A DNA stretch of 64,000 nucleotides. Source: Zea mays (Eukaryota > Streptophyta > Magnoliopsida > Poales > Poaceae). Positions 1-12,300 of the stretch are shown piece after piece (the first letter of the stretch is position 1; each line of letters begins with the position of its first letter). The notes beneath the pieces were generated by a model that ran no database searches, was not told the DNA's origin, and saw nothing but the letters and a program-made list of their open reading frames with translations. Made by a program: the position numbers and the translations under genes. The stretch lies in contig NC_050097.1 of NCBI RefSeq assembly GCF_902167145.1, positions 45,368,095 through 45,432,094 of the forward strand. Direction: 5' to 3'.

Positions 1-1967
1 GCTTCATGCTTCACCAAGGGGAGGATCCACAAGCTATGTACAACCGCTTGAAGACCTTGGTGAACCAAGTGCGCAACCTCAGGAGTGAAAAATGGGATGA
101 CCATGAGATGGTCAAGGTTATTCTTAGATCCCTCGTTTTTCTTAACCCTACGCAAGTTCAATTAATTCGAGGTGATCCTAGATACAAGCTAATGTCTCCC
201 GAGGAGGTTATAGGAAAATTTGTAAGCTTTGAGCTAATGATTAAAGGCTCAAAGAAAATCATCGAGCAAGGCACCTCCTCAATGCCCGAAGCACAACCGG
301 TGGCATTCAAGGCGACGGAGGAAAAGGAGGAGTCTACATCAAGTAGACAACCCATCGATGCCTCCAAGCTCGACAACGAGGAAATGACACTCATCATCAA
401 GAGTTTCCGCCAAATCCTCAAGCAAAGGAGGGGGAAGGATTACGATCCTCGCTCCAAGAAGGTTTGCTACAAGTGTGGTAAGCTCGGTCACTTTATTGTC
501 AAATGTTCTATTTCTAGTGACAGTGACAGGGGCGACGACAAGAAGGGGAGAAGAAAGGAAAAGAAGAGGTACCACAAGAAGAAGGGCGGCGATGCCCATG
601 TGTGCTGCGAGTGGGACTCCAACGAGAGCTCTAGCGACTCCTCCTCCAACGAGGACGCCGTCAACATCGCCGTCACCAAGGGACTTCTCTTCCCCAACGT
701 CGGCCACAAGTGCCTCATGGCAAAGGACGGCAAAAAGAAGAAGGTTAAATCCAAATCCTCCACTAAATATGAGTCCTCTAGTGATGATAATGCTAGTGAT
801 GAGGAGGATAATTTGCGTACTCTTTTTGCTAACCTCAACATGCAACAAAAAGAAAAACTAAATGAACTAATTAGTGCCATCCATGAGAAGGATGAACTCT
901 TGGACTCCCAAGAGGACTTCCTAATCAAGGAAAACAAAAGGCATGTTAAGGTTAAAAATGCTTATGCTCTGGAAGTTGAAAAATGTGAGAAATTAACTAG
1001 TGAGCTAAGCACATGCCATGATTTGATTGCCAACCTTAGAAATGAAAATGCTAGATTAATTGCTAAGGTTGATTCTAATGTTTGTAATGTTTCAATTCCC
1101 AATCTTAGAGATGATAATGTTGATTTACTTGCTAAGATTGAAGAATTAAATGATTCTCTTGCTAGCCTTAGGATTGAAAATGAAAAATTGCTTGCTAAGG
1201 CTAAATAATTAGATGTTTGCAATGCTTCCATTTCCGATCTTAGAGATAACAATGACATTTTGCGTGCTAAGATTGTTGAACTTAATTCTTGCAAACCCTC
1301 TACATCTACCGTTGAGCATGTGTCTATTTGTGCTAGATGTAGAGATGTTGATATTGATGCTATTCATGATCATATGACTTTAACTAAACAACAAAATGAT
1401 CATATAGCAATATTAGATGCTAAAATTGCCGAGCATGAACTTGAAAATGAAAAATTTAAATTTGCTCGTAGTATGCTCTATAGTGGGAGACGCCCTGGCA
1501 TCAAGGATGGCATTGGCTTCCAAAAGGGGGACAATGTCAAACTTAATGCTCCTCCTAAGAAATTATCCAACTTTGTTAAGGGCAAGGTTCCCATGCCTCA
1601 GGATAACGAGGGTTACATTTTATACCCTGCCGGTTATCCCGAGAGCAAGATTAGGAGAATTCACTCTAGGAAGTCTCACTCTGGCCCTAATCATGCTTTT
1701 ATGTATAAGGGTGAGACATCTAGCTCTAGGCAACCAACCCGTGCTAAGTTTCCTAAGAAGAAAACTCCTAATGCATCAAATGGTCATGACATTTCATTTA
1801 AAACTTTTGATGCATCTTATGTTTTGACTAACAAATCCGGAAAGGTAGTTGCCAAGTTTGTTGGGGGCAAACACAAGGGCTCCAAGACTTGTGTTTGGGT
1901 ACCCAAAGTTCTTGTTTCTAATGCTAAAGGACCCAAGACCGTTTGGGTACCTAAAGTCAAGAACTAA
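1..1967 (+). pseudogene. gag: Sirevirus gag (5' truncated by window edge, one internal stop)
   Basis: This encodes the structural Gag that would form virus-like particles in the cytoplasm. The visible part begins in the UBN2-type capsid domain (motifs LKTLVNQVRNLRS, LMSPEEVIGKFVSFELM). A basic stretch and a CCHC zinc knuckle (CYKCGKLGHFIVKC, about 469-510) follow, then acidic/serine-rich spacers and a long leucine-rich coiled coil (about 840-1450) with internally repeated SNLRNENA-like units. The C-terminus repeats WVPK twice. The frame is broken by TAA at 1206-1208, where the downstream frame continues unchanged, so it looks like one C-to-T change of a CAA codon. The terminal stop is TAA at 1965-1967. 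Pol lies in the +1 frame downstream. Confidence 0.93.
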
Positions 1968-1980
1968 AATTGTTTTGTAG

Positions 1981-4900
1981 GTTTATGCATCCGGGGGCTC
2001 AAGTTGGATAATCGACAGCGGTTGCACAAATCACATGACAGGGGAGAAGAAGATGTTCTCCTCCTATGAGAAAAATCAAGATCCCCAACGAGCTATTACA
2101 TTCGGGGATGGAAATCAAGGTTTGGTCAAAGGTTTGGGTAAAATTGCTATTTCACCTGACCATTCCATTTCCAATGTTTTTCTTGTTGATTCATTAGATT
2201 ACAATTTGCTTTCCGTATCTCAATTATGTCAAATGGGCTACAACTGTCTTTTTACTGATGTAGGTGTCACTGTCTTTAGAAGAAGTGATGATTCAATAGC
2301 ATTTAAGGGAGTGTTAGAAGGTCAGCTATACTTGGTAGATTTTGATAGAGTTGAACTCGACACTTGCTTAATAGCTAAGACTAACATGAGTTGGCTCTGG
2401 CACCGCCGACTAGCCCATGTTGGGATGAAGAATCTTCATAAACTTCTAAAGGGAGAGCACATTTTAGGATTAACAAATGTTCATTTTGAGAAAGACAGGA
2501 TCTGTAGCGCATGCCAAGCAGGGAAGCAAGTTGGCACTCATCATCCACACAAGAACATCATGACGACTGACAGGCCACTGGAGCTCCTACACATGGACCT
2601 ATTCGGCCCGATAACTTACATAAGCATCGGCGAGAGTAAGTACTGTCTAGTTATTGTGGATGATTATTCTCGCTTCACTTGGGTGTTCTTTTTGCAGGAA
2701 AAATCTCAAACCCAAGAGACCTTAAAGGGATTCTTGAGATGAGCTCAAAATGAGTTCGGCTTAAGGATCAAGAAAATAAGAAGCGACAACGGAACGGAGT
2801 TCAAGAACTCTCAAATTGAAGGCTTCCTTGAGGAGGAGGGCATCAAGCATGAGTTCTCCTCTCCCTACACGCCACAACAAAATGGTGTAGTGGAGAGAAA
2901 GAATAGAACTCTATTGGACATGGCAAGAACCATGCTTGATGAGTACAAGACGCCAGATCGGTTTTGGGCCGAGGCGGTCAACACCGCCTGCTACGCCATC
3001 AACCAGTTGTATCTACACCGAATCCTCAAGAAGACATCATACGAACTCCTAACCGGTAAAAAGCCCAACATTTCATATTTTAGAGTCTTTGGTAGCAAAT
3101 GCTTTATTCTTATTAAAAGAGGAAGAAAATCTAAATTTGCTCCTAAGACAGTAGAAAGCTTTTTACTAGGATATGATTCAAACACAAGGGCATATAGAGT
3201 CTTTAACAAGTCCTCAGGACTAGTTGAAGTTTCTTGTGACGTTGTGTTTGATGAAACTAACGGCTCCCAAGTAGAGCAAGTTGATCTTGATGAGATAGGT
3301 AATGAAGAGGCTCCGTGCATCGCACTAAGGAACATGTCCATTGGGGATATGTGTCCTAAGGAATCCGAAGAGCCCACTCAAGCACAAGATCAACCATCCT
3401 CCTCCACGCAAGCATCTCCACCAACTCAAAATGAGAACGAGGCTCAAGTTGATGAAGGAGAAAATCAAAATGATGAGCCACCTCAAGATGACGGCAATGA
3501 TCAAGGGGGAGATGCAAATGATCAAGACAAGGAGGATGAAGAACCAAGACTGCCACACCCAAGAGTCCACCAAGCAATCCAACGAGATCACCCCGTCGAC
3601 ACCATCCTCGGCGACATTCATAAGGGGGTAACCACTAGATCTCGTGTTGCACATTTTTGTGAGCATTACTCTTTTGTTTCCTCTATTGAGCCACACAGGG
3701 TAGAGGAAGCACTCCAAGATTCAGATTGGGTGATGGCGATGCAAGAGGAGCTCAACAATTTCACTAGAAACGAGGTATGGCATTTAGTTCCACGTCCTAA
3801 TCAAAATGTTGTAGGAACCAAATGGGTCTTCCGCAACAAGCAAGATGAGCATGGTGTGGTGACAAGGAACAAAGCTCGACTTGTGGCTAAGGGATACTCC
3901 CAAGTCGAAGGTTTGGATTTTGGTGAAACCTATGCACCCGTAGCTAGGCTTGAGTCAATTCGCATATTGTTAGCCTATGCTACTTACCATGGCTTCAAGT
4001 TTTATCAAATGGACGTGAAGAGTGCCTTCCTCAATGGACCAATCAAGGAAGAAGTCTATGTTGAGCAACCTCCCGGCTTTGAAGACAGTGAGTATCCTAA
4101 CCATGTCTATAGGCTCTCTAAGGCGCTTTATGGGCTCAAGCAAGCCCCAAGAGCATGGTATGAATGCCTAAGAGATTTTCTTATTGCTAATGGCTTCAAA
4201 GTCGGAAAGGCTGATCCTACTTTATTTACTAAAACTCTTGACAATGATTTGTTTGTATGCCAAATTTATGTTGATGATATTATATTTGGGTCTACTAACG
4301 AATCTACATGTGAAGAATTTAGTAGGATCATGACACAAAAATTTGAGATGACAATGATGGGGGAGTTGAAGTATTTCTTAGGATTTCAAGTGAAGCAACT
4401 CCAAGAGGGCACCTTCATTAGCCAAACGAAGTATACTCAAGACATTCTAAACAAGTTTGGGATGAAGGATGCTAAGCCCATCAAGACACCCATGGGAACC
4501 AATGGGCATCTCGACCTCGACACGGAAGGTAAATCCGTAGATCAAAAGGTATACCGGTCGATGATAGGTTCATTACTCTATTTATGTGCATCTCGACTGG
4601 ATATTATGCTTTCCGTATGCATGTGTGCAAGATTCCAAGCCGACCCTAAGGAATCTCACCTTACGGCCGTAAAACGAATCTTGAGATATTTGGCTTATAC
4701 TCCTAAGTTTGGGCTTTGGTACCCTCGGGGATCCACATTTGATTTAATTGGTTATTCCGATGCCGATTGGGCGGGGTGTAAGATTAATAGAAAGAGCACA
4801 TCGGGGACTTGCCAGTTCTTGGGAAGATCCTTGGTGTCTTGGGCTTCAAAGAAGCAAAATTCCGTAGCTCTTTCTACCGTCAAAGCCGAGTACATTGTCG

Positions 4901-5219
4901 CAGGCCATTGTTGCGCGCAACTACTTTGGATGAGGCAAACCCTTAGGGACTATGGTTACAAATTAACCAAAGTTCCTCTTCTATGTGATAATGAGAGTGG
5001 AATCCGCATGGCGGCTAATCCCGTTGAACATAGCCGCACTAAACACATAGCCATCGGTATCATTTTCTTAGGGATCACCAACAAAAGGGAGATATCGAGA
5101 TTGCATATATTAACATTAAAGATCAATTAGCCGATATCTTTACCAAGCCACTAGATGAACAAACTTTTACCAAACTTAGGCATGAGCTAAACATTCTTGA
5201 TTCTAGAATTTTTTTTTGA
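1981..5219 (+). pseudogene. pol: Sirevirus pol (protease-integrase-RT-RNase H), disrupted
   Basis: This is a Pol polyprotein of Ty1/copia order. The protease active site is DSGC near 2013. The integrase shows a zinc-binding HRRLAH...CSACQAGK segment and the catalytic triad in LLHMDLFGP (about 2590), SDNGTEF (about 2785) and VERKNRT (about 2890). RT carries [11 protein letters not shown] and the YVDD box (about 4270), and RNase H carries DADWAG. Lesions: TGA at 2740-2742 (the intact relative at the other end of the window has CGA, Arg) and a one-base frameshift near 5056, after which the frame continues to TGA at 5217. The RNase H motif usually reading STAEAEY is STVKAEY, so an acidic catalytic residue is replaced by Lys. 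The pol frame is also closed by TAG at 1978-1980, just before the GTT that begins the conserved protein. Confidence 0.93.
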
Positions 5220-6030
5220 TGTCTTGCACACATAGCTTATAAATATACCTTTGATCATGTCTCTTTAATATATGCTATGACTAATGCGTTTTCAAGTGAA
5301 TTTCAAACCAAGTCATAGGTGTATTGAAAGGGAATTGGAGTCTTCGGCGAAGACAAGGCTTCCACTCCGCTCCATCAAATCACTCATCCTTCGCCGTCGC
5401 TCCGAGCATCTCTCCGTCTTTTGGTATAATCTTCACTCATATTATTTGCCAAAGGGGGAGAAAGTAGTTCATGAAAGGGCTTATATTTCACTCAAACATT
5501 CGTTTTTGGCGATTCATGCCAAAGGGGGAGAGTATTAAGCCCAAAGCAAAAGGACCGCACCACCACCAAATTTTAAAACTTATGATTTTCAAATTGGTAT
5601 CTCATTGTGTTCTAAAAATGGGGAGAAAGTAGCACTTTCAAAAATTGGTATCTTAAAACCCTCTTGAACACTAAGAGGAGAATTTTATTAAAGGGGAGTT
5701 TTGTTTAGTCAAAGGAAAAAGCATTTGAAACAGGGGGAGAAAATTTCAAATCTTGAAAATGCTTCTCAAAATCTTACTCATTTACCTTTGACTATTTGCA
5801 AAAGAACTTTGAAAAGAATTTACAAAAATATTTGCAAAAACACAACATGTGGTGCAAGCGTGGTCCAAAATGTTAAAATTATAAAGAAACAATCCATGCA
5901 TATCTTATGAGAATTTATATTGGCTCAATTCTAAGTAACCTTTGCACTTACATTTTGCAAACTAGTTCAATTATGCACTTCTATACTTGCTTTGGTTTGT
6001 GTTGGCATCAATCACCAAAAAGGGGGAGAT
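5220..6030 (+). promoter_or_regulatory. Multiple polypurine-tract region between pol and 3' LTR
   Basis: This is the non-coding region that Sireviruses carry before the 3' LTR. It contains several purine runs resembling the plus-strand primer: CCAAAGGGGGAGAAAG near 5451, CCAAAGGGGGAGAG near 5520, ATGGGGAGAAAG near 5618, AAAGGGGAG near 5690, CAGGGGGAGAAAA near 5730, and the proximal AAAAAGGGGGAGAT directly against the LTR (6017-6030). Conserved multiple PPTs are described for this genus. Only the last one is placed to prime this LTR. No gene is seen here; the short ORFs are not credible. Confidence 0.85.
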
Positions 6031-7264
6031 TGAAAGGAAATTAGGCTTCCACCTCTTTCCTAAATGATTTTGGTGGTTGAATTGCCCAACACAAATAATT
6101 GGACTAACTAGTTTGCTCTAGTCTATAAGTTCTATAGGTGCCAAAGGTTCACAATAAGCCAATAAAAAGACCAAGAAAAGGGTTCAATCAAGAGAGCAAA
6201 GGATTTCCCGGAAGGCACCCTCGTCTGGCGCATCGGACAGTGTCCGGTGCACCAGAGAACTCTACATCCAACTCTTCACCTTCGGGAATTTTCAGAGGAG
6301 CTTCGCTATAATTCACCGGACTGTCCCGTGCACCACCAGACAGTGTCCGGTGCTCCAGGGGAGAGCAACTCTGAACTCGCCAGCTTCGGGAATCCGCTCC
6401 GCTATAATTCACCGGACTGTCCGGTGTGACAGCGGGGCAACGGCTACTTTGAGCGCAACGGTCGTCTGCAACGCATTAAATGCGCGCCAGCGCGCGCAGA
6501 GGAGCAGAGCACGCGTGGGTGGCACACCAGACAGCCTACTGGGCCTGTCCGGTGCACCACCGGACAGCCAGGCGGGCCCACAAGACAGAGCTCCAACGGT
6601 CGGAACCCTTCGGCCAGGTGACGTGGCTGGCGCACCGGACTGTCCGGTGCGCCATGCGACAGAAGCCTCCACCAACGGTCAAGTTTGGTGGTTGGGGCTA
6701 TAAATACCCCAACCACCCCCACATTCATTGCATCCAAGTTTTCCACCTTCCAACTACTTACAAGAGCTCTAGCATTCAATTCTAGACACACCAAAGAGAT
6801 CAAATCCTCTCCCAATTCCACTCAAAGCTTTAGTGATTAGAGAGAGTGATTGTTGTGTTCATTTGAGCTCTTGCGCTTGGATTGCTTCTTTTTCTCATTC
6901 TTTCTTGTGATCAATCTCAATTGTAATCAAGGCAAGAGACACCAATTATGTGGTGGTCCTTGCGGGGAAGTTTGGTTCCCGGTTGATTGAGAAGAGAAGC
7001 TCACTCGGTCCGAGGGACCGTTTGAGAGAGGGAAAGGGTTGAAAGAGACCCGGTCTTTGTGACCACCTCAACGGGGAGTAGGTTTGAGAGAACCGAACCT
7101 CGGTAAAACAAATCCTTGTGTTTCACTTCTTTATTCGCTTGCGATTTGTTTTTACGCCCTCTCTCGGACTCGTATTATATTTCTAACGCTAACCCGACTT
7201 GTAGTTGTGATTAACTTTGTAAATTTCAGTTTCGCCCTATTCACCCCCCTCTAGGCGACTTTCA
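6031..7264 (+). repeat. 3' LTR of the first Sirevirus (1234 bp)
   Basis: It starts TGAAAGGAAATTAGG right after the polypurine tract and ends CTTTCA. The first half has a cluster of full and degenerate copies of the palindrome CACCGGACTGTCCGGTG (around 6236, 6317, 6345, 6410, 6548 and 6632), the known Sirevirus LTR motif cluster. A TATA box follows, then a transcribed R/U5 portion with the conserved CCTATTCACCCCCCTCTAGG near the end (around 7240). Confidence 0.94.
6699..6707 (+). promoter_or_regulatory. LTR TATA box
   Basis: CTATAAATA sits in GGGGCTATAAATACCCC, downstream of the palindrome cluster. It is the usual core promoter position in this LTR type. In this 3' LTR it would fire outward toward the ubiquitin protease gene if active. 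Confidence 0.7.
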
Positions 7265-8890
7265 GGTTCCCTGTTCTTCTTGGCAGCGTCCTCGCGTATG
7301 TCCAGGTGTAGCTCTGGCCTTGCTCTTGCGTCCACCGCGGTGGCGCGACTGCTCCTCGTCTCCTCCCTTTTCCTCTCGGACGATGGGGGCATGGATAGAA
7401 GGGGGCACCGGCAATGGGTGCGACATGCAAAGTTTGTTTGGTAGCATGGATGGCAGGCACAACACCTGTGGATCGTAGGTGTGGGCTCGAGGATGGAAGG
7501 GGCGCAGATGGTGGCGTGGGGAGGAGGTTGGAACTTGGAAGGTCGGCACGGATGGTGGGGGAACCGACGACGAGGGCGGTGGGGCAACGCCAATGTTGGG
7601 GCGATGCTGTGTGACAATCACATCGGGGAGAATGTGTTGTTGGCGGGAGCAGTGACAGTGGAGGATATGGCGGTCCTCAGTGATGTGATGGGGAAGGGCA
7701 AGAGACCGAGGCACCGGGCATCGCGCAAGGTGGGGGATGGGACGGGCGGGGGCAGGATGGCCTCTTTTGTCTTCACCGGCGGCGGCGGGGCTTCCTCTTC
7801 TGTCTTCACTGGCGGCGGGGGGGGGGGCTTGGTCCTCCTTCCCGACAGCAGTGGGGCTTGCTCCTCCTTGACCGTGCGTCTGGCAGGAGTCGGAGGTAGG
7901 CATATTATACAAGATGCCACCAACTATCCGCCACATCCGTCGCTTGTCGCGCATGGCGGGGGTGGTTGTTGGCACCACACGGATGAGGATGTCACAGCTT
8001 GCGCGACATTCGGTTGGGCTGCGCCGATCGGTGCGATCGGCGGAGGGGGAGGCGGGGCACAGGCGCAGATGGCGCGACATGCGGTTGGGCGAGCGTGGAA
8101 CATTCGCTGGCGTGTGCACTTGCACGGAGGGGGAGGCGGGTTCACCATGCGGCAGGACGCATGGGCACAGACGTGGATAGCGCGGTATGCGACTGGCTGC
8201 GCACGGAGGGGCCGAGCGAGGGCATGGCAGGAGTCTACACTATCTTCTTAATAGATAGTAGAGATATAGGAGTGAAATCATTTCATTCTCCTCCACTGAT
8301 TAACAAACACATCCACGGTTGCGGACTTGCGGTGCATAGGCACGGAACAATAGGAGGAATTGGAATAGCACAACAACGCTTAGATCTACCGTCTGCGGTA
8401 CAAAGAGAGTAAAGAAATATTCACTGCATTCTAAAATATTTAAATAGTTGATATTTTCATCGGTCAAACTTTATCGAATTTAACTAAAATCATAAAAACA
8501 TTTATAATATTTATATCTTTAAATAAATTAATTTCAAAAATAGATTCAAATATTGTTTAATAATATTAATTATATATTATAACATTAATATTATCTTACA
8601 TATATGATTAAAATTTAAAATGTGGAACCATACAAATACCCTGTTTGGCAGAACTTCGTTACTAGATTCTATAAAGTGAATCTGTATAGCAGTGCCAAAC
8701 AACATTTTTCTGAGAATCATATATTCTTTAAAATGAACCGGAGGCTGGAAACTAAAAAAAGTTGTCCTAATTCACTTCCACAATATAGTTAGACTTTTCA
8801 TATATTTATTATATGGTTGTATTTGAGAATTATTTTCAGCCATAAATTCATTTATCTCGAAGAATCATTCTAACAGAGAATCAGAATAAG
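7265..8890. other. Unassigned DNA between Sirevirus and ubiquitin protease gene
   Basis: 7265-8260 is GC-rich with repeated GGAGGGGGAGGCGGG and GCGCGACATGCGGTTGGGC-like segments. It has long overlapping open frames on both strands of biased composition (Gly/Trp/Arg one way, Pro/Ala/Arg the other). I recognise no protein family and read these frames as composition artefacts or a captured, decayed fragment. 8410-8640 is AT-rich. 8643-8700 holds a small nested inverted repeat: outer GTTTGGCA (8643-8650) with TGCCAAAC (8693-8700), inner AGATTC (8664-8669) with GAATCT (8678-8683). This looks like the end of a MITE. The gene promoter should lie in the last few hundred bases, but I see no convincing TATA box. 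Confidence 0.5.
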
Positions 8891-9304
8891 TGTCGAACAC
8901 AAACAGCAAGAACCACCAAGCGACCAAGCCACCAAGGGAGCCCGATCTGAGTCAAGCGTCTTCCCATTTCATCGCCTGGAAAAAGGCGAGAAACCCCGAA
9001 GTGAAGGAACAGCAGCACGAGTGCTAGCAGCAGCAGCGATTCCTTCGCCATACCGTTCGCCGCGCTCGCTCACTCGGATCGAACCCTCCCTAGGGTTTCG
9101 CATCGTCCTCCCGCCAACTCCTATCCCTCCCCCCTCCCTCCGCCGCGCGCGCGCGGGGAGCTACCAAACCCTAGGACGGCAAATCCGGTGCGATCGCCCA
9201 CGGTGGAGGCCTCGTCGGCCGCCGAGAGGAGCCGCTCGGGGCTCGGGTCAGGGTTCCGGTACTTCGCCGGCGCCGCCTCTGGGTGGTGGGACCGGTGGAT
9301 GGTC

Positions 9305-12300
9305 ATGGGAGCCAGCGGCTCCAAGCTTGAGAAGGCCCTCGGAGACCAGTTCCCGGAAGGCGAGCGCTACTTCGGCCTCGAGAACTTCGGCAACACTTGC
9401 TACTGCAACAGTGTCCTTCAGGTATGGGTACATGCCTCTGAAACCAACAGCTAATAGATTTGATGCTTGGTTATGCTTGGCTTGATACTGGTAAGTGCGG
9501 CAGTGTAGTGAAGCGGCCTTGTTCGGGTTTTTTAGTGTGTATATGCTAGATATTATAATGTTCTAGCACTTGTTCGCCAGTTTCGAGTTATGCTGTCGTA
9601 GCGTGATGTGTGTGCTGATATGATTAGAATAGTTTGACAAAATCAATCGGAACTGTTTGTATAGTACTAGTTGCTCAATGCATTCGATATCGTGCTACTG
9701 TAATGTAACATATGTGCCGATATGAGAAGTCCTTTGGTAATGTGAGTCCAAACTGTTCTGAGTTGCGGCAGTTGCTTGCCATATGATTTTTTGGTCATGC
9801 TAGCTCTGTACCATCGTCATTAGCTTCATAGCCTAACGAAGTATACAAGGAGTTAAACGCATAGATATTCATCATTTTGAATACTTGTCATTGTAAAGAA
9901 CTCGACCTGCAGGGGGCATGACCACCCCCGGGTATTGTGTGATAGGGAAGACCTCACGTGGTTCGAGACACCCCCTCCCCCCACCTGAACCCTTGCCCCA
10001 CCCATAGATAGCGGTACCGTAGCCCTTATTTGAACAACTAAGGACCTGGGCCGAGATTGTGTTTTGGCATGATACAGATGAGGGGATTTATTTAAACCCA
10101 ATCTAAAATTTGCTCACTCCCACTGGGATTTGAACCCAAGACCTGAGGAGTGCTATTGAAGTCACCTAACCAACTCTACTAGGGACCCTTTCGGACACTT
10201 GTCATTTGTAACACGCTTACAGACTACAACCAGTAGCACAATACATGTAGTGGGACATGAGCGCGATCCTCTTGCATCCCAGGTCCACCCATTTATATGA
10301 TAGCTCTTGAATCCACAGGTTTGAAATTTTAATTTGGTTGTGGCATGTAACTGAAATATTTAATAAGAGGTGCTTATCTCTCCGGTGTTTTTTTTGACAG
10401 ATAAAATCTTCATGCAAAGACTGCTTGACAATTAGGGGTGTCTAGATAATGCCTGCATGTATCTGTTTCTTTGTTGAAAAACTGCCACTCTGGGAATTAA
10501 TTGCTTCTGATTTACCGTGATTCACTTGCCTCGATTATTTAATGTACCTTTGGTCTAGATCTCCTTGTGCATGAACCCAAACCATTTGCACCAGGTTGTC
10601 ATGCTAGAAGAGTGACTTGAATACCTAGGTTGGAATTTGTCGGCTACTAGTCAAGTCATTTAATCAAAACTTTGTTTTGAAAACATGTCTTATTTTCTCA
10701 TAGCATATTAGGTAGCCAGTTATTGCGAAAGGGCCTCTAGCTGAGTTGCTTAGGTTGTCTGAGTAGCACTCCTCAGGTCCTGGGTTTGACTCCCCGTGGG
10801 AGCGAATTTCAGGCTGTGGTTAAAAAAATCCCCTCGTCTGTACCACGCCAAAGCACAGGTCTAAGGCCCGGCCCGGTCGTGGTCGTTCTCACATGGGCTA
10901 CGGTGCCGCTGTGTATGGGTGGGGCAGCGGTTTGGGGGTTTTCTCGACCTATGTGAGAAAGTCTTCTTAATATAATGCCGTGGGTGGCGGTCTTACCCTC
11001 GCAGGTTGAGTTTTTTAGGTAGCCAGTAATTCACAGGGTTTCCTTTTCTTAGTGGCCAAATTGCCTATATACCTCTCGCAGAACTGTTTTGTAAACATAC
11101 CACTTCCCATATCTGGATTACTACTTTAGCATTGCACCCCGTCCCTTTTCACCCATCCCTCTTGCATTGTCTTCCTTCTCTCTGGCCATTCTTGCCCTCC
11201 TGCACCCACCCCTGCAGGCCTTGACACCATGGAGAACACCATGTACTTCCCGCTGGTACCACCCCAGCTTCATCCTCACACCTTTTGTCACTCCTCGCCA
11301 CTGCTGCACCACAGCAACTCATCAATTCAAGTGTCCCCAAGGAGTCAGAGTACAATTGTGAAGCCATACTGTGGCTGCTGGTTCAAGCTTCCACCCTTCC
11401 ACTGTATATGGTGGTGGCTTCGTTGGGGATGACCAGATTTGGCAGTGGTGGCTGCAGGAGGCGTGGATCTGGTTGGGAGGCATTGGTGTTGGGATGAGGT
11501 GTGACACTGGCTTGGGACGAGAAAGATAAATGCTCCATGCAGAAGAAATGTTCGGAAATACGGGGAGAGATGAAAGGAGCGTCGATTGGATTTTGGATCT
11601 AATCTGTCCAGTTGATCTTCAATCCTATATATAAGAATGTGGTACGATGGAGCAAAAGGTGAAAGTAAGGAGTATGATATTGTATTGTATGAAAGCAAAT
11701 TTTCTTTCTTAATACAAGTATTAGGTGCTGAGGTAGGCAGCTATCTGCAGTTCACTGTGTTTGTCCACTTTAGAATATTTTCATTCTTTGCTTCGGTTCC
11801 TGAACATACACAAATTTGTGTTTGCTGAAAGTTTTTTTTATGTTGATAATTTGCAAGTACCCTACCCCAACTTGCTTGTTACTAAAAGGCTTTGCTGTTG
11901 TCGTTGATAATTTGCATGTAAGTAGTATTAGGTATCCTTGAGTTAGTGGGTTTCCTGTTGTATTTTAATTGGATAAATTTTAGCAAATTGCTAACTGTCT
12001 GGAGCTAGCAGTGAAATCAATGAACCAATTAGGTTTTGAGTTTCGTTCTTCTGTAGTTTAACAGTACATTGCAACAGCTAGCTAGGCTTGTGATAACTAA
12101 CAAATTATTGCCATGGAGTTAGCACCATTGGATAAGATGTTTTGCTTCTGAGTTACCAGCACTCATTATTTGTTCACTACGTGAAGAACGGCAATAGCAA
12201 CCAATCCTATTGTTTTCCCATTTGCTGTGTTTACTTTCTCAAATTCTCTTGCTGCACCAGCACCATTGTGTTCTGTGTAAAAACTAAGGGATGATGTTTA

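Larger units (their letters stand above)
1..7264 (+). mobile_element. Sirevirus-type Ty1/copia retrotransposon, 5' end outside window, decayed
   Basis: The window opens inside gag. The order gag, protease, integrase, RT, RNase H, purine-rich non-coding tract, LTR is that of Ty1/copia. The CCHC gag with a long coiled coil, the repeated WVPK motif at the gag end, several AAAGGGGGAGA tracts before the LTR and the LTR palindromes are Sirevirus hallmarks (Opie/Ji type). The element ends CTCTAGGCGACTTTCA at 7264. The five bases after it (GGTTC) are the expected target duplication, but the partner lies outside the window. The copy is inactive: there are two in-frame stops and one frameshift in its coding part. 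Confidence 0.95.

Noticed and set aside
9021..9485. 154-codon ORF overlapping exon 1 of the ubiquitin protease gene
   Set aside because: It is in a different frame from the conserved protein, runs through the 5' UTR and past the splice donor, and has low-complexity Arg/Pro/Ser composition.
10725..10800. A/B-box-like sequence as a possible tRNA gene
   Set aside because: There is no cloverleaf; it is the head of a 290-bp SINE with a target duplication, and a second copy exists nearby.
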